A program made the translations under genes and the position numbers. From Hymenobacter citatus (GTDB lineage Bacteria; Bacteroidota; Bacteroidia; Cytophagales; Hymenobacteraceae): 64,000 nt of DNA. Within the stretch, counting starts at the first letter, position 1, and every line of letters begins with the position of its first letter. The notes beneath the pieces were generated by a model. That model made no database searches and was not told the DNA's origin. It was given only the letters and a program-made list of their open reading frames with translations. Of this stretch, positions 46,151 through 55,867 are shown piece after piece. The DNA lies in NCBI RefSeq assembly GCF_014333615.1, contig NZ_JACSCY010000010.1, positions 62,001-126,000 of the forward strand, written 5' to 3'.

Positions 46151-47347
46151 ATGACCAACCCGCGTGTGCTGATGCTACCTAAGTGGTACCCGCACCGCTA
46201 CGACGACCAGGAGGGTGACTTCGTGGCGCGGCACGTAGCGGCCATTGCGCCTCACGCGCAAGTGGCAGTGGTGTTTGCCACCGTAGCGCGGGGCCCGCTT
46301 CCTACCCTTATTGTATGCGAGGCCGACCACAGCACCGGGTTTCCAACGTGGCGCTACTACTACCGCGCTCGGCCAATCGGATTTGCCCCCTTGGATAAGC
46401 CACTGAAACTGTTGCTCTACTATTGGTGCGCGGGCCAGGGCTACCGACAGGCCCTACGGCATTGGGGGGCTCCACCCCAGCTTACGCACGTGCATGTGCT
46501 GCTGCGCACGGGCCTGCTGGCGTGGTGGTGGCGGCTGCGCTACGGCATTCCCTACCTCCTCACCGAGCACTGGACGCTCTACCTGCCCGCCCGCGCCCGG
46601 CAACTAAGCTGGGTACGACGCTGGCTCACGCGCCGGGTGGTAGCCGGCACGGCCGCCCTGCATACAGTCTCCGACAACCTCCGGCAGGCCATGCGGACGT
46701 TGGGCATGTATAACCAACAAACCGTAGTGATTCCGAACGTGGTGGATACCGCGTTGTTTCATCCCGCCACAGCGGTAGACCCCAACCGGTCCCTGCTGCA
46801 CGTGGCGGCTTTCAATGAAGCAGCCAAAAACCTGACGGGCATTCTGCGCGTGGTGCAGCGCCTGCGCCTTGAGCGCCCTACCCTCACACTACGCATTGCG
46901 GGCTACGGCCCCGATGAAGCCGCCGTGCGACAAGCTGCCGCCAAGTTGGGTTTACTGGATGGTGCCGTACAGTTTCTGGGCAAGCTGCCCCCTGCGGCCG
47001 TGGCCCAGGAAATGCGCCAGGCGGCGGCTTTGGTGCTGTTTAGCAACTACGAAAACCTACCCTGCGTGCTGGTAGAGGCCCAGGCCAGCGGCCTACCTGC
47101 CGTGGCTACGCGGGTAGGAGGTGTGCCAGAACTGCTGCCGCCCGATGGCCGGTATGGGCGGCTGCTCCCGCCCGGCGATGAAGACGCCCTAACCGAGGCG
47201 CTACGCGCCATCCTACAGCCAACCACAGCATTTGACACGGATAGTATGCGCGCGCACGCCGTGGCGCGGTTTAGCTATATGGCAGTGGGTCAGCAATTTG
47301 CTGATCTATACAACGAGCTGCTAGGCCTAACGCCCCCTACCCCATGA
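46151..47347 (+). CDS. Glycosyltransferase family 4 protein
   Basis: 398-aa GT-B fold enzyme that transfers a sugar from an activated donor. ATG at 46151 is preferred; an extension upstream would run back into yicC. The C-terminal donor-binding half is typical GT4: LTLRIAGYGPDEAAVRQ, then SNYENLPCVLVEAQASGLPA (the E-x7-E region) and TRVGGVPELL. The N-terminal half has MLPKWYPHRYDDQEGDFVAR. Donor and acceptor are unknown. It overlaps the next flippase by 4 nt, so the pair probably makes and exports one glycan. Confidence 0.9.
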   Translation: MTNPRVLMLPKWYPHRYDDQEGDFVARHVAAIAPHAQVAVVFATVARGPLPTLIVCEADHSTGFPTWRYYYRARPIGFAPLDKPLKLLLYYWCAGQGYRQALRHWGAPPQLTHVHVLLRTGLLAWWWRLRYGIPYLLTEHWTLYLPARARQLSWVRRWLTRRVVAGTAALHTVSDNLRQAMRTLGMYNQQTVVIPNVVDTALFHPATAVDPNRSLLHVAAFNEAAKNLTGILRVVQRLRLERPTLTLRIAGYGPDEAAVRQAAAKLGLLDGAVQFLGKLPPAAVAQEMRQAAALVLFSNYENLPCVLVEAQASGLPAVATRVGGVPELLPPDGRYGRLLPPGDEDALTEALRAILQPTTAFDTDSMRAHAVARFSYMAVGQQFADLYNELLGLTPPTP

Positions 47348-48654
47348 TCCGGCGTATCCTCTATCATTTTCTGACGCGCTTGCTCACGGCCCTGCTCAGC
47401 TTTGCGGTGGTGTGGCTAACGGCGCACTACCTGGGCGCAGCCGGGCGCGGCAGTGTGAGCCTGTTTGTGACGGATTGCGCAGTGGTGCTGTTGTTGACCG
47501 GTCTACTGGGCGGCTCATCGTTGATTTACCTCTCGCCGCGGTATAGCAGCTGGCAGCTGTTGGTGCCGGCGTATGGCTGGGCCTTGCTGGTATGCACCAC
47601 AGGCACAGCAGTAATAGGGCTGCTACGAACCGTGCCCCCCGGCTATTTGCTGCATGTATGGTTAGTAACGGTGTGCCAAGCGTTGCTGTCTGTTAACACT
47701 GCGTTGCTGCTGGGACGCAAGCGCGAAACCGCGTACAATTTGCTGACCGTTGCCCAGGTGCTGTTGCTGGCGGGAGGGCTTTTGGTGGCTTTCCTGAGCT
47801 ATTGGGAACGCACGGTAGCCGCGTATTACTACGCCGCCTACGCCGCCTACGGCCTCCCGCTCCTGCTCAGCCTGGGCGCGCTCTGGCAACTGCCCGACCG
47901 ATGGCGTACCGGGCAGCCGCTCCGCTTGGTAGCGCGGGAGCTGGCCTACCATAGCCGGAGTGCCCACTTCTCCAACATCCTAACGTTCATCAACTACCGC
48001 CTATCCTATTACTTCGTGGCGCACTACGTCGATGTACGGGCGCTGGGCGTGTTGAGCGTGGGGGTGTCGCTGGCCGAAGCCCTGTGGCTGATTCCGCGCA
48101 GCACGGCCCTGATTCAATACGTCGACCTGATACATGCCGCTGATAAACAGGCGCAGCTAGCCCCTACCCTGCGCACTACCCGCCTCACGCTGCTGGCAAC
48201 CGGCGTGGGTTTGGTGGTCCTGTGCGCACTGCCGGGCGCGGTACTTGCCCGTGTGTTTGGTCCCGAGTTTGGGGCCACGCGGGCCGTGCTTTGGTGGTTG
48301 CTACCGGGGATACTGGCTGTGGCTCTCAATATTATGTGCAGCACGTATTTCAGCGGACTGGAGTGCTACCGCATCAACAACGTGGCTGCTGGCCTGGGCG
48401 TGGCGGTCACGCTGCCGGCCTGCGCCTACCTCATTCCGCGCTACGGCATCAGCGGCGCTGCGCTGGCGATGTCGCTTTCCTACGCTACCGCCACCGTATA
48501 CCTGCTCCGGCACTTTCTGCGCGATACGGGCACCCGCCTGCCCGACCTGCTACCAGGACCAGCCGATATTGCTTACGGGCGGGCATTGGCCCGCAAGTGG
48601 CTGTTGCTGCCGAGTGTGGCGGCAACTCCCGCCGAACGCTCCGACGCTAGCTGA
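47344..48654 (+). CDS. Polysaccharide flippase-like membrane protein
   Basis: 436-aa polytopic inner-membrane protein of the Wzx/MOP type, with an N-terminal LTALLSFAVVWLTAHYLGAAG and about 12 predicted TM helices. Start codon overlaps the GT4 stop (ATGA), which argues for coupled translation. Its 3' end overlaps the convergent MoxR gene by 8 nt. It differs from the flippase at 17969 in length and sequence, so they likely serve different glycans. Confidence 0.85.
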   Translation: MIRRILYHFLTRLLTALLSFAVVWLTAHYLGAAGRGSVSLFVTDCAVVLLLTGLLGGSSLIYLSPRYSSWQLLVPAYGWALLVCTTGTAVIGLLRTVPPGYLLHVWLVTVCQALLSVNTALLLGRKRETAYNLLTVAQVLLLAGGLLVAFLSYWERTVAAYYYAAYAAYGLPLLLSLGALWQLPDRWRTGQPLRLVARELAYHSRSAHFSNILTFINYRLSYYFVAHYVDVRALGVLSVGVSLAEALWLIPRSTALIQYVDLIHAADKQAQLAPTLRTTRLTLLATGVGLVVLCALPGAVLARVFGPEFGATRAVLWWLLPGILAVALNIMCSTYFSGLECYRINNVAAGLGVAVTLPACAYLIPRYGISGAALAMSLSYATATVYLLRHFLRDTGTRLPDLLPGPADIAYGRALARKWLLLPSVAATPAERSDAS

Positions 48655-49621
48655 TCGGCACTTTGCGCAGAATGGCTTCGATGAAATCCTGGGTGCGGAT
48701 GCCGTCGGCTTCGGCTTCGTAGTTGAGTAAGATGCGGTGGTTGAGCACGTCGGTGGCCACGTCTTTGATGTCTTCGGGCAGCACGTAGTCGCGCTCGTTG
48801 AGGAAGGCCACGGCCTTGGCGGCGCGGTGCAGGGCAATGCTAGCGCGGGGGCTCACGCCAAACTGCACGTATTGGGCATACTCGGCCAGGTCGTACTCGG
48901 CGGGCTTGCGGGTGGCAAATACCAGCTCAATGATGTACTTCTCCAGCGTCTCAGAAATCTGCACCTGGTTGATGAGCGCCCGAATGGCGAAGATATCCTC
49001 CTTGCTCAGCACCGGCCGCACGGCCTCCACGTAGCTCATGTTGGCCATCCGGCGCATCACCTCCAGCTCGTCGGCTTTCTTGAGGTAGTCGACGTACACT
49101 TTCAGCATGAAGCGGTCGAGCTGGGCCTCGGGTAGCGGATAGGTACCTTCCTGTTCCACTGGGTTTTGCGTGGCCAACACCAGAAAGGGCAGGTCGATGG
49201 GGTAGGTGGTTTCGCCGATGGTCACCTGCTTTTCCTGCATGGCTTCGAGCAGGGCACTCTGCACCTTGGCGGGCGAGCGGTTCACCTCGTCGGCCAGCAC
49301 TAGGTTGGCGAAAATCGGCCCCTTCTTCACCTCAAACTCCGACTGATTCTGATTGTAAATCATGGTGCCGACGAGGTCAGACGGCAGCAAGTCGGGCGTG
49401 AATTGCACGCGCTGGAAGTGCAAATGCAGTACTTTGGATAGCGTACTGATGGTGAGCGTCTTGGCCAAACCCGGCACGCCTTCCAGCAGAATATGGCCGC
49501 CGGTAAACAGACCAATCAGCAGCCGGTTGACCATGTACTGCTGGCCTACCACCACGTTGCCTACTTCGGCAAAAACCTGTTGAATTTTCTGGCGGTAGTA
49601 TTCAGGATCGGGGGTAGACAT
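48647..49621 (-). CDS. MoxR-family AAA+ ATPase
   Basis: 324-aa ATPase, thought to act as a chaperone for metal or vWA-protein complexes. Walker A (GGHILLEGVPGLAKT), Walker B (NLVLADEVNRS), and a sensor region (VLATQNPVEQEGTYPLPEAQ) are clear. Usually it is paired with DUF58 and vWA-domain genes; these are not in the window on its downstream side, since the convergent flippase begins at once. It may be a stand-alone copy or its partners may be elsewhere. Confidence 0.92.
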   Translation of the reverse strand: MSTPDPEYYRQKIQQVFAEVGNVVVGQQYMVNRLLIGLFTGGHILLEGVPGLAKTLTISTLSKVLHLHFQRVQFTPDLLPSDLVGTMIYNQNQSEFEVKKGPIFANLVLADEVNRSPAKVQSALLEAMQEKQVTIGETTYPIDLPFLVLATQNPVEQEGTYPLPEAQLDRFMLKVYVDYLKKADELEVMRRMANMSYVEAVRPVLSKEDIFAIRALINQVQISETLEKYIIELVFATRKPAEYDLAEYAQYVQFGVSPRASIALHRAAKAVAFLNERDYVLPEDIKDVATDVLNHRILLNYEAEADGIRTQDFIEAILRKVPIS

Positions 49622-49700
49622 AGGCGGCGAGGGGTAGGAACAAGAAGGCGCGAAAGATACGGCAGCAGAACGTGTAACGCAGAAAGTTGCGCTATTGCTG

Positions 49701-49832
49701 GTAGAGACACAATATTTTGTGTCTCATCGTTGAACGACTGGCGGCCGCATCGTTCAAACTTCAGCAACGAGAAGAGCCGCGCCAGCTCAATCAACATCAG
49801 CAACGATGAGACACAAAATATTGTGTCTCTAC
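49701..49832. repeat. Palindrome with 32-nt perfect arms (GTAGAGACAC family)
   Basis: Arms 49701-49732 and 49801-49832 are 32 nt and exactly complementary (start GTAGAGACACAATATTTTGT). Each arm is itself palindromic around AAATATT. The right arm supplies the TAG stop codon of the cusB-like gene (49829-49831). Centre 68 nt. Confidence 0.9.
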
Positions 49833-51091
49833 TGTCTTGCTAACGGCGAAGCACCCTTCTGCAAAATATACTCGCTGTGCAGCAGATAGGCCCCGTCTAC
49901 CACTACCTCCTCCCCGGCCGTCAGGTGTGAAAGAATCTCGACCTGCCCGCCGGCCTGCTTCCCCAGTTCCACTTCGCGGTTCTCGTAACTGCCGTTGGGA
50001 AGGCGCACCCACAGGCTGCTGCCGGCTTGCTCCTGCAACACGGCAGCCATAGGCACGCGTAGTGCGCCTGCCGCCGTTGGAGCCTGGGGCGAGGTAGGGG
50101 CCATGCGCACCACGGCCTGTAAGCCTGGCGTGTAGGCGCGTTGCGGGTTGGGTAAGGCCACGCGCACCAAAGTCACTTTGCTATCGGCCAGCTCAGGATT
50201 CACGAAGCTGATGCGCCCCGCCACCTCCCTACCCGGCAACGACGGAAACGTGACCGTAACCGGCTGCCCGGCGCGCACGGCGGCATCGGTGGCGTAGAGC
50301 TGGGCTTCCACCCACACCGTGCTCAGGTCGACGAGGGAGAAGACGGGTGTGCCTTCCTGCACGTAATCGCCCTCTCGCAGGGCTACTTCCTGCACCACGC
50401 CGCTTGTTGAACTGAAGTAGGGCACAGGGTTTAGCGGCTTGCCGGCTCGCAGGAGCTGCCGCAATTGCGCCGCCGTGAACCCCCAGAGCTGCAACCGGTT
50501 GCGGGCAGCGGCTACCAGCGGAGCGTAGTCGATGTTGTCGGCGCCGGATAGCTCGCGCTGTTGGGCGCTGGCGAGCAGAAAATCCAGTTGCGCCTTCTGC
50601 AATTCTTCGCTGTAGAGCGCAAACAGCGGCGCGCCGGCGCGCACGGTTTCGCCGGGGTTGCGCACGTAGAGCCGCTCGATGCGGCCAGGCACGCGGGCGC
50701 TTACTTGGGTCAGGTTTTCGGGGTTGGGCACCACACGGCCCGTAAGCGTGAGGCCCGTGCCAGTTGCCGCCGTGGCCGTAGGCTGTTCGCCTACCTTTCT
50801 CACCTTGATACCGCCCAGGCGCACCTGCTGGGCGCTGAGCCGGATGGTATGCGCCGTGGTAGTGGCCGATTGGTGCTGCACCTTGATGAGGTCCATGCCG
50901 CAGATGGGACAGTCGCCGGGCTCGTCCTCGTGGATTTGCGGGTGCATGGAGCAGGTGTAGTATTGCTCCGCCGTGGCGGCCAGCGCTGGGTTGGGCGTGG
51001 GGTCGGCTTCGGGCACCGTGGCCGAATCGGCCTCTGGCGTGGCTTGGCGGCAGGCCACGAAGAATAGCAGTAGGAGCAGCGTGTATTTCAT
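49829..51091 (-). CDS. CusB-like RND adaptor with N-terminal heavy-metal-binding domain, copy 1
   Basis: 420-aa periplasmic membrane-fusion lipoprotein (LLLFFVACRQ lipobox) that links an RND pump to the outer-membrane channel. An HMBD zinc-ribbon-like domain sits at about residues 40-70 (YYTCSMHPQIHEDEPGD, then CPICGMDL). The barrel-sandwich (lipoyl) region follows, with ARVPGRIERLYVRNPGETVR and a C-terminal RLPNGSYENREVELG. Its stop codon lies inside a palindromic repeat. Second CusB-like protein lies upstream at 51265. Metals are probably Cu or Ag, by analogy with CusB. Confidence 0.9.
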   Translation of the reverse strand: MKYTLLLLLFFVACRQATPEADSATVPEADPTPNPALAATAEQYYTCSMHPQIHEDEPGDCPICGMDLIKVQHQSATTTAHTIRLSAQQVRLGGIKVRKVGEQPTATAATGTGLTLTGRVVPNPENLTQVSARVPGRIERLYVRNPGETVRAGAPLFALYSEELQKAQLDFLLASAQQRELSGADNIDYAPLVAAARNRLQLWGFTAAQLRQLLRAGKPLNPVPYFSSTSGVVQEVALREGDYVQEGTPVFSLVDLSTVWVEAQLYATDAAVRAGQPVTVTFPSLPGREVAGRISFVNPELADSKVTLVRVALPNPQRAYTPGLQAVVRMAPTSPQAPTAAGALRVPMAAVLQEQAGSSLWVRLPNGSYENREVELGKQAGGQVEILSHLTAGEEVVVDGAYLLHSEYILQKGASPLARQ

Positions 51092-51126
51092 GTTTTTCTC
51101 GCAGAATGGGTGTCGTTGTCTGCTAG

Positions 51127-51261
51127 GTCGTCTGCCGGTCCGACGCCGTAGGCGTCCGACCGGTCATCGTTGCGGGCGCCTGCATTCATTGGTAGACGTC
51201 AGCACGAAGCTCGTTCAACGACGACCGGTCGGACGCCTACGGCGTCGGACCGGCAGACGAC
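51127..51261. repeat. Palindrome with 39-nt perfect arms, between the two cusB genes
   Basis: Arms 51127-51165 and 51223-51261 (GTCGTCTGCCGGTCCGACGC... and its complement) match over all 39 nt. Nested GACGCCGTAGGCGTC symmetry occurs within each arm. Centre 57 nt. The right arm ends 3 nt before the stop codon of the second cusB copy. Sequence unrelated to the elements at 49701 and 53832. Confidence 0.9.
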
Positions 51262-51264
51262 TAT

Positions 51265-52512
51265 TTACAGAACTGGTTCAATAAAACTTTCACTATCTGT
51301 TAGATACTGCGCGTTGGCGGCTATCTGATCCTGGGCAGTCAGGCCGCGCGTGATTTGCACCTGGTTGCCAGCGCGGGCACCCGTTACCACCGCCACGGGC
51401 TGTAGCTGATGGTCCTGTTGCCGGAAAACGACTTGCCGGGTGCCCAGGTCGAGGACGGCCGCGGTGGGCACCCACAGGCCCCTAGCCTGCGTGGCGGGTT
51501 GAATTCGGCCCGTTACAAGCTGCCCGATTTTGAGTTGCTGCCCGCTGTTTGATAGGTAGACGCGGGCCGTGGCCGTAGGCGCGCTACTGGTGATGAGTGG
51601 CTCTACCAGCGCTACCTTGCCCCGGCGCGGCGCGGCTTGGGGCGCATCACTCAGCGTAATTTCCACGGCCTGGCCGGGTTGCACCCGGGCCAGGTCGGCG
51701 GCGTATACTTGCAGCAAGGCCCACACCGTAGCGGTGTTGATGAGCTGCAACACGGGCTGGCCGGGTTGCACGTAGTCACCCTCTCGGATGGCTAGCGGAC
51801 CGGCTTGCTCCAAGGCGTTGTTAGCTTCAGTTTCTGGCCCTACCTCTGTTGCATAGCCATCAGCCGGGCTATACACGCTGATGCGCAACTGCGGCCGGCC
51901 GCTTTTCTCGATGGCCTGCACCTGCGCCGTCGTCAGGCCCAACAGCTCCAGCTTGCGCCGCGACGATGCTAGCAGCGTTTGGTCAATGGGCTTGTTTTTC
52001 AAGATGAAAAGCAAATTTTGCTGCTCCGTGAGTAGCTCGGGGCTGTAGATATCATAGAGCTTTTGACCTTTTTTAATGGGCTGAAAGCGGTAGCGCACGT
52101 ACAGCCGCTCGATGCGCCCCCCTACCCTGGCCGCCACCCGCTCGAACTGGCGCGGGTCGTAGCTGATGACGCCGGGGGCGGTGATAGTCGTGGCTTCGGC
52201 GCTGGTTGTTGGGTGCACCAGTTGCACATCGGCGGGTAGGGCGGCGCTGCCGGCGGGAGTGGGTAGGGCGCTGGTGTCGGCATCGACGGCCGGGCCGGTA
52301 GTTTTCTTCACCAGGAACATGCCGCACACCGGGCACTTGCCGGGGCTGTCCTGCACTACTTCGGGGTGCATAGGGCAGGTGTAGTATTCTTCGGCTGTGG
52401 CGTGGGTGTGCTTGGCCTGCTGTTTGGTGGAGCACCCGGCGGCCATCCAAAATAGGCCTGCCAGAAGCACCAGCAGATACAAACGCACCTGCCATCTTTT
52501 CTTCTTATTCAT
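51265..52512 (-). CDS. CusB-like RND adaptor with N-terminal heavy-metal-binding domain, copy 2
   Basis: 415 aa from the ATG at 52512. Lipoprotein start (LLAGLFWMAAGCSTK), then HMBD with YYTCPMHPEVVQDSPGKC and CPVCGMFLVK. The adaptor core contains ARVGGRIERLYVRYRFQPIK and a C-terminal ITRGLTAQDQIAANAQYL. It is similar to copy 1 in layout but diverged, so the two are likely specialised or hetero-oligomeric. Lies 40 nt downstream of the TolC-like gene. Confidence 0.9.
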   Translation of the reverse strand: MNKKKRWQVRLYLLVLLAGLFWMAAGCSTKQQAKHTHATAEEYYTCPMHPEVVQDSPGKCPVCGMFLVKKTTGPAVDADTSALPTPAGSAALPADVQLVHPTTSAEATTITAPGVISYDPRQFERVAARVGGRIERLYVRYRFQPIKKGQKLYDIYSPELLTEQQNLLFILKNKPIDQTLLASSRRKLELLGLTTAQVQAIEKSGRPQLRISVYSPADGYATEVGPETEANNALEQAGPLAIREGDYVQPGQPVLQLINTATVWALLQVYAADLARVQPGQAVEITLSDAPQAAPRRGKVALVEPLITSSAPTATARVYLSNSGQQLKIGQLVTGRIQPATQARGLWVPTAAVLDLGTRQVVFRQQDHQLQPVAVVTGARAGNQVQITRGLTAQDQIAANAQYLTDSESFIEPVL

Positions 52513-52552
52513 ATACAAACCGCTGACGGCTTTTGTCTTACCTCTTTACTTC

Positions 52553-53797
52553 CTACTGCTCCTGCTCGCGCTCAAACTCCACCTGTAGCTGCAACAATTG
52601 CTGCTCCTGATCCACGGCAGCGAGGCGGGTGTTGCGCAGAGTTTCCCAGGCTTGCAGCACCGCCGAGAAGGTTTCGGTGTTTTGCTCATAGGCGAGCAGG
52701 GTAGCACGGTAGCTTTTGAGCACGGCCGGCAGCACGTTTTGCTGGTAGAGTAGGACCTGCTCGTACTGGGCGCGGCGACGGGCATTCAGAGCTTCCACCT
52801 TGCCGGCAGCTTGGTTGAGCAAATCGGCACGCTGCTCGCGCAGGGCTTGATTCTCCAATTGCATACCCGCCACGTTGGCCTTATACTGCCGAGAAGCCCA
52901 CGGCACAAACGGCACCGACATAGTACCCAGCACCGTGTATTGGTTCGGCATACTACCCAAGCCCTGCATGTGCTGGGCCTGCACGCTGAACTCGGGCCGG
53001 GCGGCGGTGCGCTCCAACTGCTGCTGCAACTGGTTGCGCACCAGCGACTGATCCAAGGCCCGCACGTCGCTACGGGCCTGGGACAGCTCGGTGGTATCGA
53101 GGCTGCGGTCGAGGGCGCGCAGGTGGTAGGTGGTGTCGATGTAGAATAAGGTTTGCGGATCGCGTACCAGCAGGGTGTTCAGGTTGGCGCGGCGCTCCTT
53201 TAGCTGACCTTCCAGCTCCATTTCCTCCACGTGGTGCAACTGTATGGCCGCTTGGGCGCGGTAGGCGTCGCTGAGCTTTTCGCCACCGTATTTGTAGCGT
53301 AGTTCGATACTGCGAAGGGCAAACTCCATCAGGCGCTCGGTCTTTTCTAGTACGTGCAGCTTCTTTTGCAGCATCAGCCAGTCGTAGTAGTTCTGCTTCA
53401 CGTCGGCACGAAGCTGGTTGCGGGTGTAGGCGCGGGTTTCGCGTTCCACGTTGGCCTGGCTGCGCAGGTAACTTTCGTTGGCGCGCTGGCGGGCACGGTT
53501 CGGGAGGCCTTGCTCGGCCATCACCATCACCGAGCCCCCCGACTGCATGCCCATATCTTCACCGCGGCGGTTGGCACTATACGGCACCATGAAAGGGCCG
53601 GCTCCTACCCTGGGCGCCGTCCACACCCGGGCGCCGGCGGCATAAGCATCGGCAGCTTTAGCCTGGGCATCGTACTGCTTCAGGCGCGGATGCACACGCT
53701 CTACCCGCGCCAGCAGGGTATCCAACGGCAACGTCTCCGGCAGTTGGGCCTGGGTGGCGAGGGGTAAGAAGAGGAAGAAAAGCAAGAGGCGTTTCAT
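52553..53797 (-). CDS. TolC-family outer-membrane efflux protein
   Basis: 414-aa outer-membrane channel of a tripartite efflux system (CusC position). Signal peptide (LLLFFLFLPLATQAQ) without a lipobox, then repeated long helices with the OEP pattern (RVHPRLKQYDAQAKAADAYA, LELRYKYGGEK-type stretches around SIELRYKYGGEKLSDAY). It lies between the split pump gene and the two adaptors, consistent with a complete RND tripartite pump. Confidence 0.9.
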   Translation of the reverse strand: MKRLLLFFLFLPLATQAQLPETLPLDTLLARVERVHPRLKQYDAQAKAADAYAAGARVWTAPRVGAGPFMVPYSANRRGEDMGMQSGGSVMVMAEQGLPNRARQRANESYLRSQANVERETRAYTRNQLRADVKQNYYDWLMLQKKLHVLEKTERLMEFALRSIELRYKYGGEKLSDAYRAQAAIQLHHVEEMELEGQLKERRANLNTLLVRDPQTLFYIDTTYHLRALDRSLDTTELSQARSDVRALDQSLVRNQLQQQLERTAARPEFSVQAQHMQGLGSMPNQYTVLGTMSVPFVPWASRQYKANVAGMQLENQALREQRADLLNQAAGKVEALNARRRAQYEQVLLYQQNVLPAVLKSYRATLLAYEQNTETFSAVLQAWETLRNTRLAAVDQEQQLLQLQVEFEREQEQ

Positions 53798-53831
53798 GGT
53801 ATCAACTGTATGATGTCATGCAGAAAAAGGG

Positions 53832-53946
53832 CGTCATGCTGAGCGCAGCGGAGTCGAAGCATCTCGCGTGCTGATGTCAGCTACTAACAGGTAGGAATTA
53901 GCGGGAGCACGCGAGATGCTTCGACTGCGCTGCGCTCAGCATGACG
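53832..53946. repeat. Palindrome with 41-nt arms, one mismatch (CATGCTTCGAC family)
   Basis: Arms 53832-53872 and 53906-53946 differ at one of 41 positions; sequence runs CGTCATGCTGAGCGCAGC ... AGCATCTCGCGTGCT. Centre 33 nt. Shares ATCTCGCGTGCTGA with the palindrome at 31037. Lies between the TolC-like gene and the 3' end of the cusA C-terminal half. Confidence 0.9.
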
Positions 53947-53964
53947 TTCTTATTCTCTTTATCT

Positions 53965-55854
53965 TTAATGCCGGGCCACCGGAATTTCCATCTGGCCGTG
54001 TTTGCGCAGCTCGTATTCCTTGGTCATCTCAAACACTACCGGCGTGACCAGCAGAATATGAATCGACGACGTGAATACGCCACCAATCAGCGGGAGCACA
54101 ATGGGTAGCATCACATCGGACCCTACCCCCGTGGACCACAGCACCGGCACCAGCCCGAACAAGGACACTGACACGGTCATGATTTTGGGGCGCAGGCGCT
54201 GGGCGGCGCCTTCCATCACGGCCGCCCGAATGTCGGCGGGCGTGATAGTATCGCGGGAGTTGCCTTTGCGGGCCACCAGCTTCTGCATAGCTTCGTTGAG
54301 GTAAATCACCATCAGAATGCTGGTTTCCACGGCCAACCCGAACAGCGCAATAAAGCCCACTGCCACCGCTACCGACAGGTTCACGCCATAGAAATACACG
54401 ATGAACACGCCGCCAATCAGCGCAAACGGCACTGTGACCAGGTTGAAAAAGGCTTCTTTCAGCGAGCCGAAAGTGAAGTAGAGTACCCCAAAAATGATGA
54501 CCAGCACCAACGGCAGGATAAATTTGAGCGTCTGGGTGGCGCGGAGCTGGTTTTCGTACTGTCCGCTCCAATCGAGGAAGTAGCCTTTGGGTAGCTTGCC
54601 CATCATGGTTTCCAGGCGCTGCCGGGCTTCGGCCACGGTGCCGCCCAGGTCCCGGTCGCGCACGTTGAACAGCACCGTGCCGCGCAGCAGGGCGTTTTCG
54701 GAGTTGATCATAGGCGGGCCTTCCGCAATCCGGATATCGGCCACCGCCGACAGCGGGATGGGGCCGCTGGTCGTCTGCACTTGCAGGCGCTGCAAGGCAG
54801 GTAGGCTGTTGCGGAAGTCCTGGGCAAAGCGGGCATTCACGCTGAAGCGCTGCCTACCCTCAATGGTGGTGGTCAACTCCATGCCACCCAAGGCCGATTC
54901 CACCAGCAGGTTCACATCGTCTACACTTAATCCATAGCGCCCAATTTCGTCTCGCTTCACTTTGATATCAAGATACTTGCCGCCCGTAATGGGTTCCACA
55001 TACAAGTCCTTCACGCCGTCGATACCCGCCAAGTGCTGCCGAATTTGGGTGGAAAGCCGGTAGATGGAATCCAGGTTTTGGCCGTACACTTTCACGCCTA
55101 CATCCGTGCGGATGCCGGTAGAGAGCATGTTGATGCGGTTGATAATAGGCTGCGTCCAGCCGTTCACCACGCCCGGAATCTGGAGCTTCTGGTTCAACTC
55201 GTCCACAATTTTGGCCTTGGTCATGCCGGCGCGCCACTCGTCGCGGGGCTTCAGCAGGATAATGGTTTCAATCATCGACAGCGGCGAATTGTCGGTGGCC
55301 GTGTTGGCCCTACCCGCCTTGCCCAGCACGTGCGCCACCTCCGGCGTTTGCTTGATGATGCGGTCCTGCACCTGCAAAATGCGCTTCACCTCCTGGTTCG
55401 ATACATCAGGCAGGGTCACGGGCATGAACAGGATGCTACCCTCATCAAGCGGCGGCATGAACTCGGTGCCCAAGCTCAGGAGCATCGGAATGCTGATGAG
55501 TAGGGCCACGAGGTTGAGGCCCAACGTGGTTTTGCGCCAGCGCAGGCACCACGCCAACACGGGTGCATACACGCGCTCCAACACTCGTCCTACCGGGTTG
55601 CTACCCTCCGGTTTCAGCTTGCCTTTCAGTAGGAAGCTCACCAGCACCGGCCCTACCGTAATGGCCACAAAGGCATCGACCAGCAGGATAAAGGTCTTGG
55701 TCCAAGCCAGCGGCGCGAACAGCTTGCCCTCCTGCCCCGTGAGCAAAAACACCGGCAGAAACGACACCACGATGATAATGGACGAGTAGAACACGCCCGG
55801 CCCTACCTGCTGGCAGGCCCGCTCAATAATTCGGTTACGTTCTTCGCTGGTCAT
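53965..55854 (-). pseudogene. cusA: CusA-type RND pump, C-terminal half (separated fragment)
   Basis: 629-aa ORF that starts MTSEERNRIIERACQQVGPG and continues into TM5 (VFYSSIIIVVSFLPVFLL), the central TM and periplasmic domains (SLGTEFMPPLDEGSIL), to the end of the pump. It corresponds to the C-terminal half of a heavy-metal RND transporter, about 60 percent of a full-length CusA. Its own ATG (55854) follows an in-frame TGA at 55858-55860, so it could be translated separately, or the gene may be broken. The missing N-terminal half is the next ORF. Given as a pseudogene because of the interruption; it could instead be a natural split gene. Confidence 0.8.
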
Positions 55855-55867
55855 GTGTCAACGATTA

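Noticed and set aside
48647..48654. 8-bp overlap of the convergent flippase and MoxR stop regions as an error
   Set aside because: Both C-termini look natural and short convergent overlaps are common in compact genomes.
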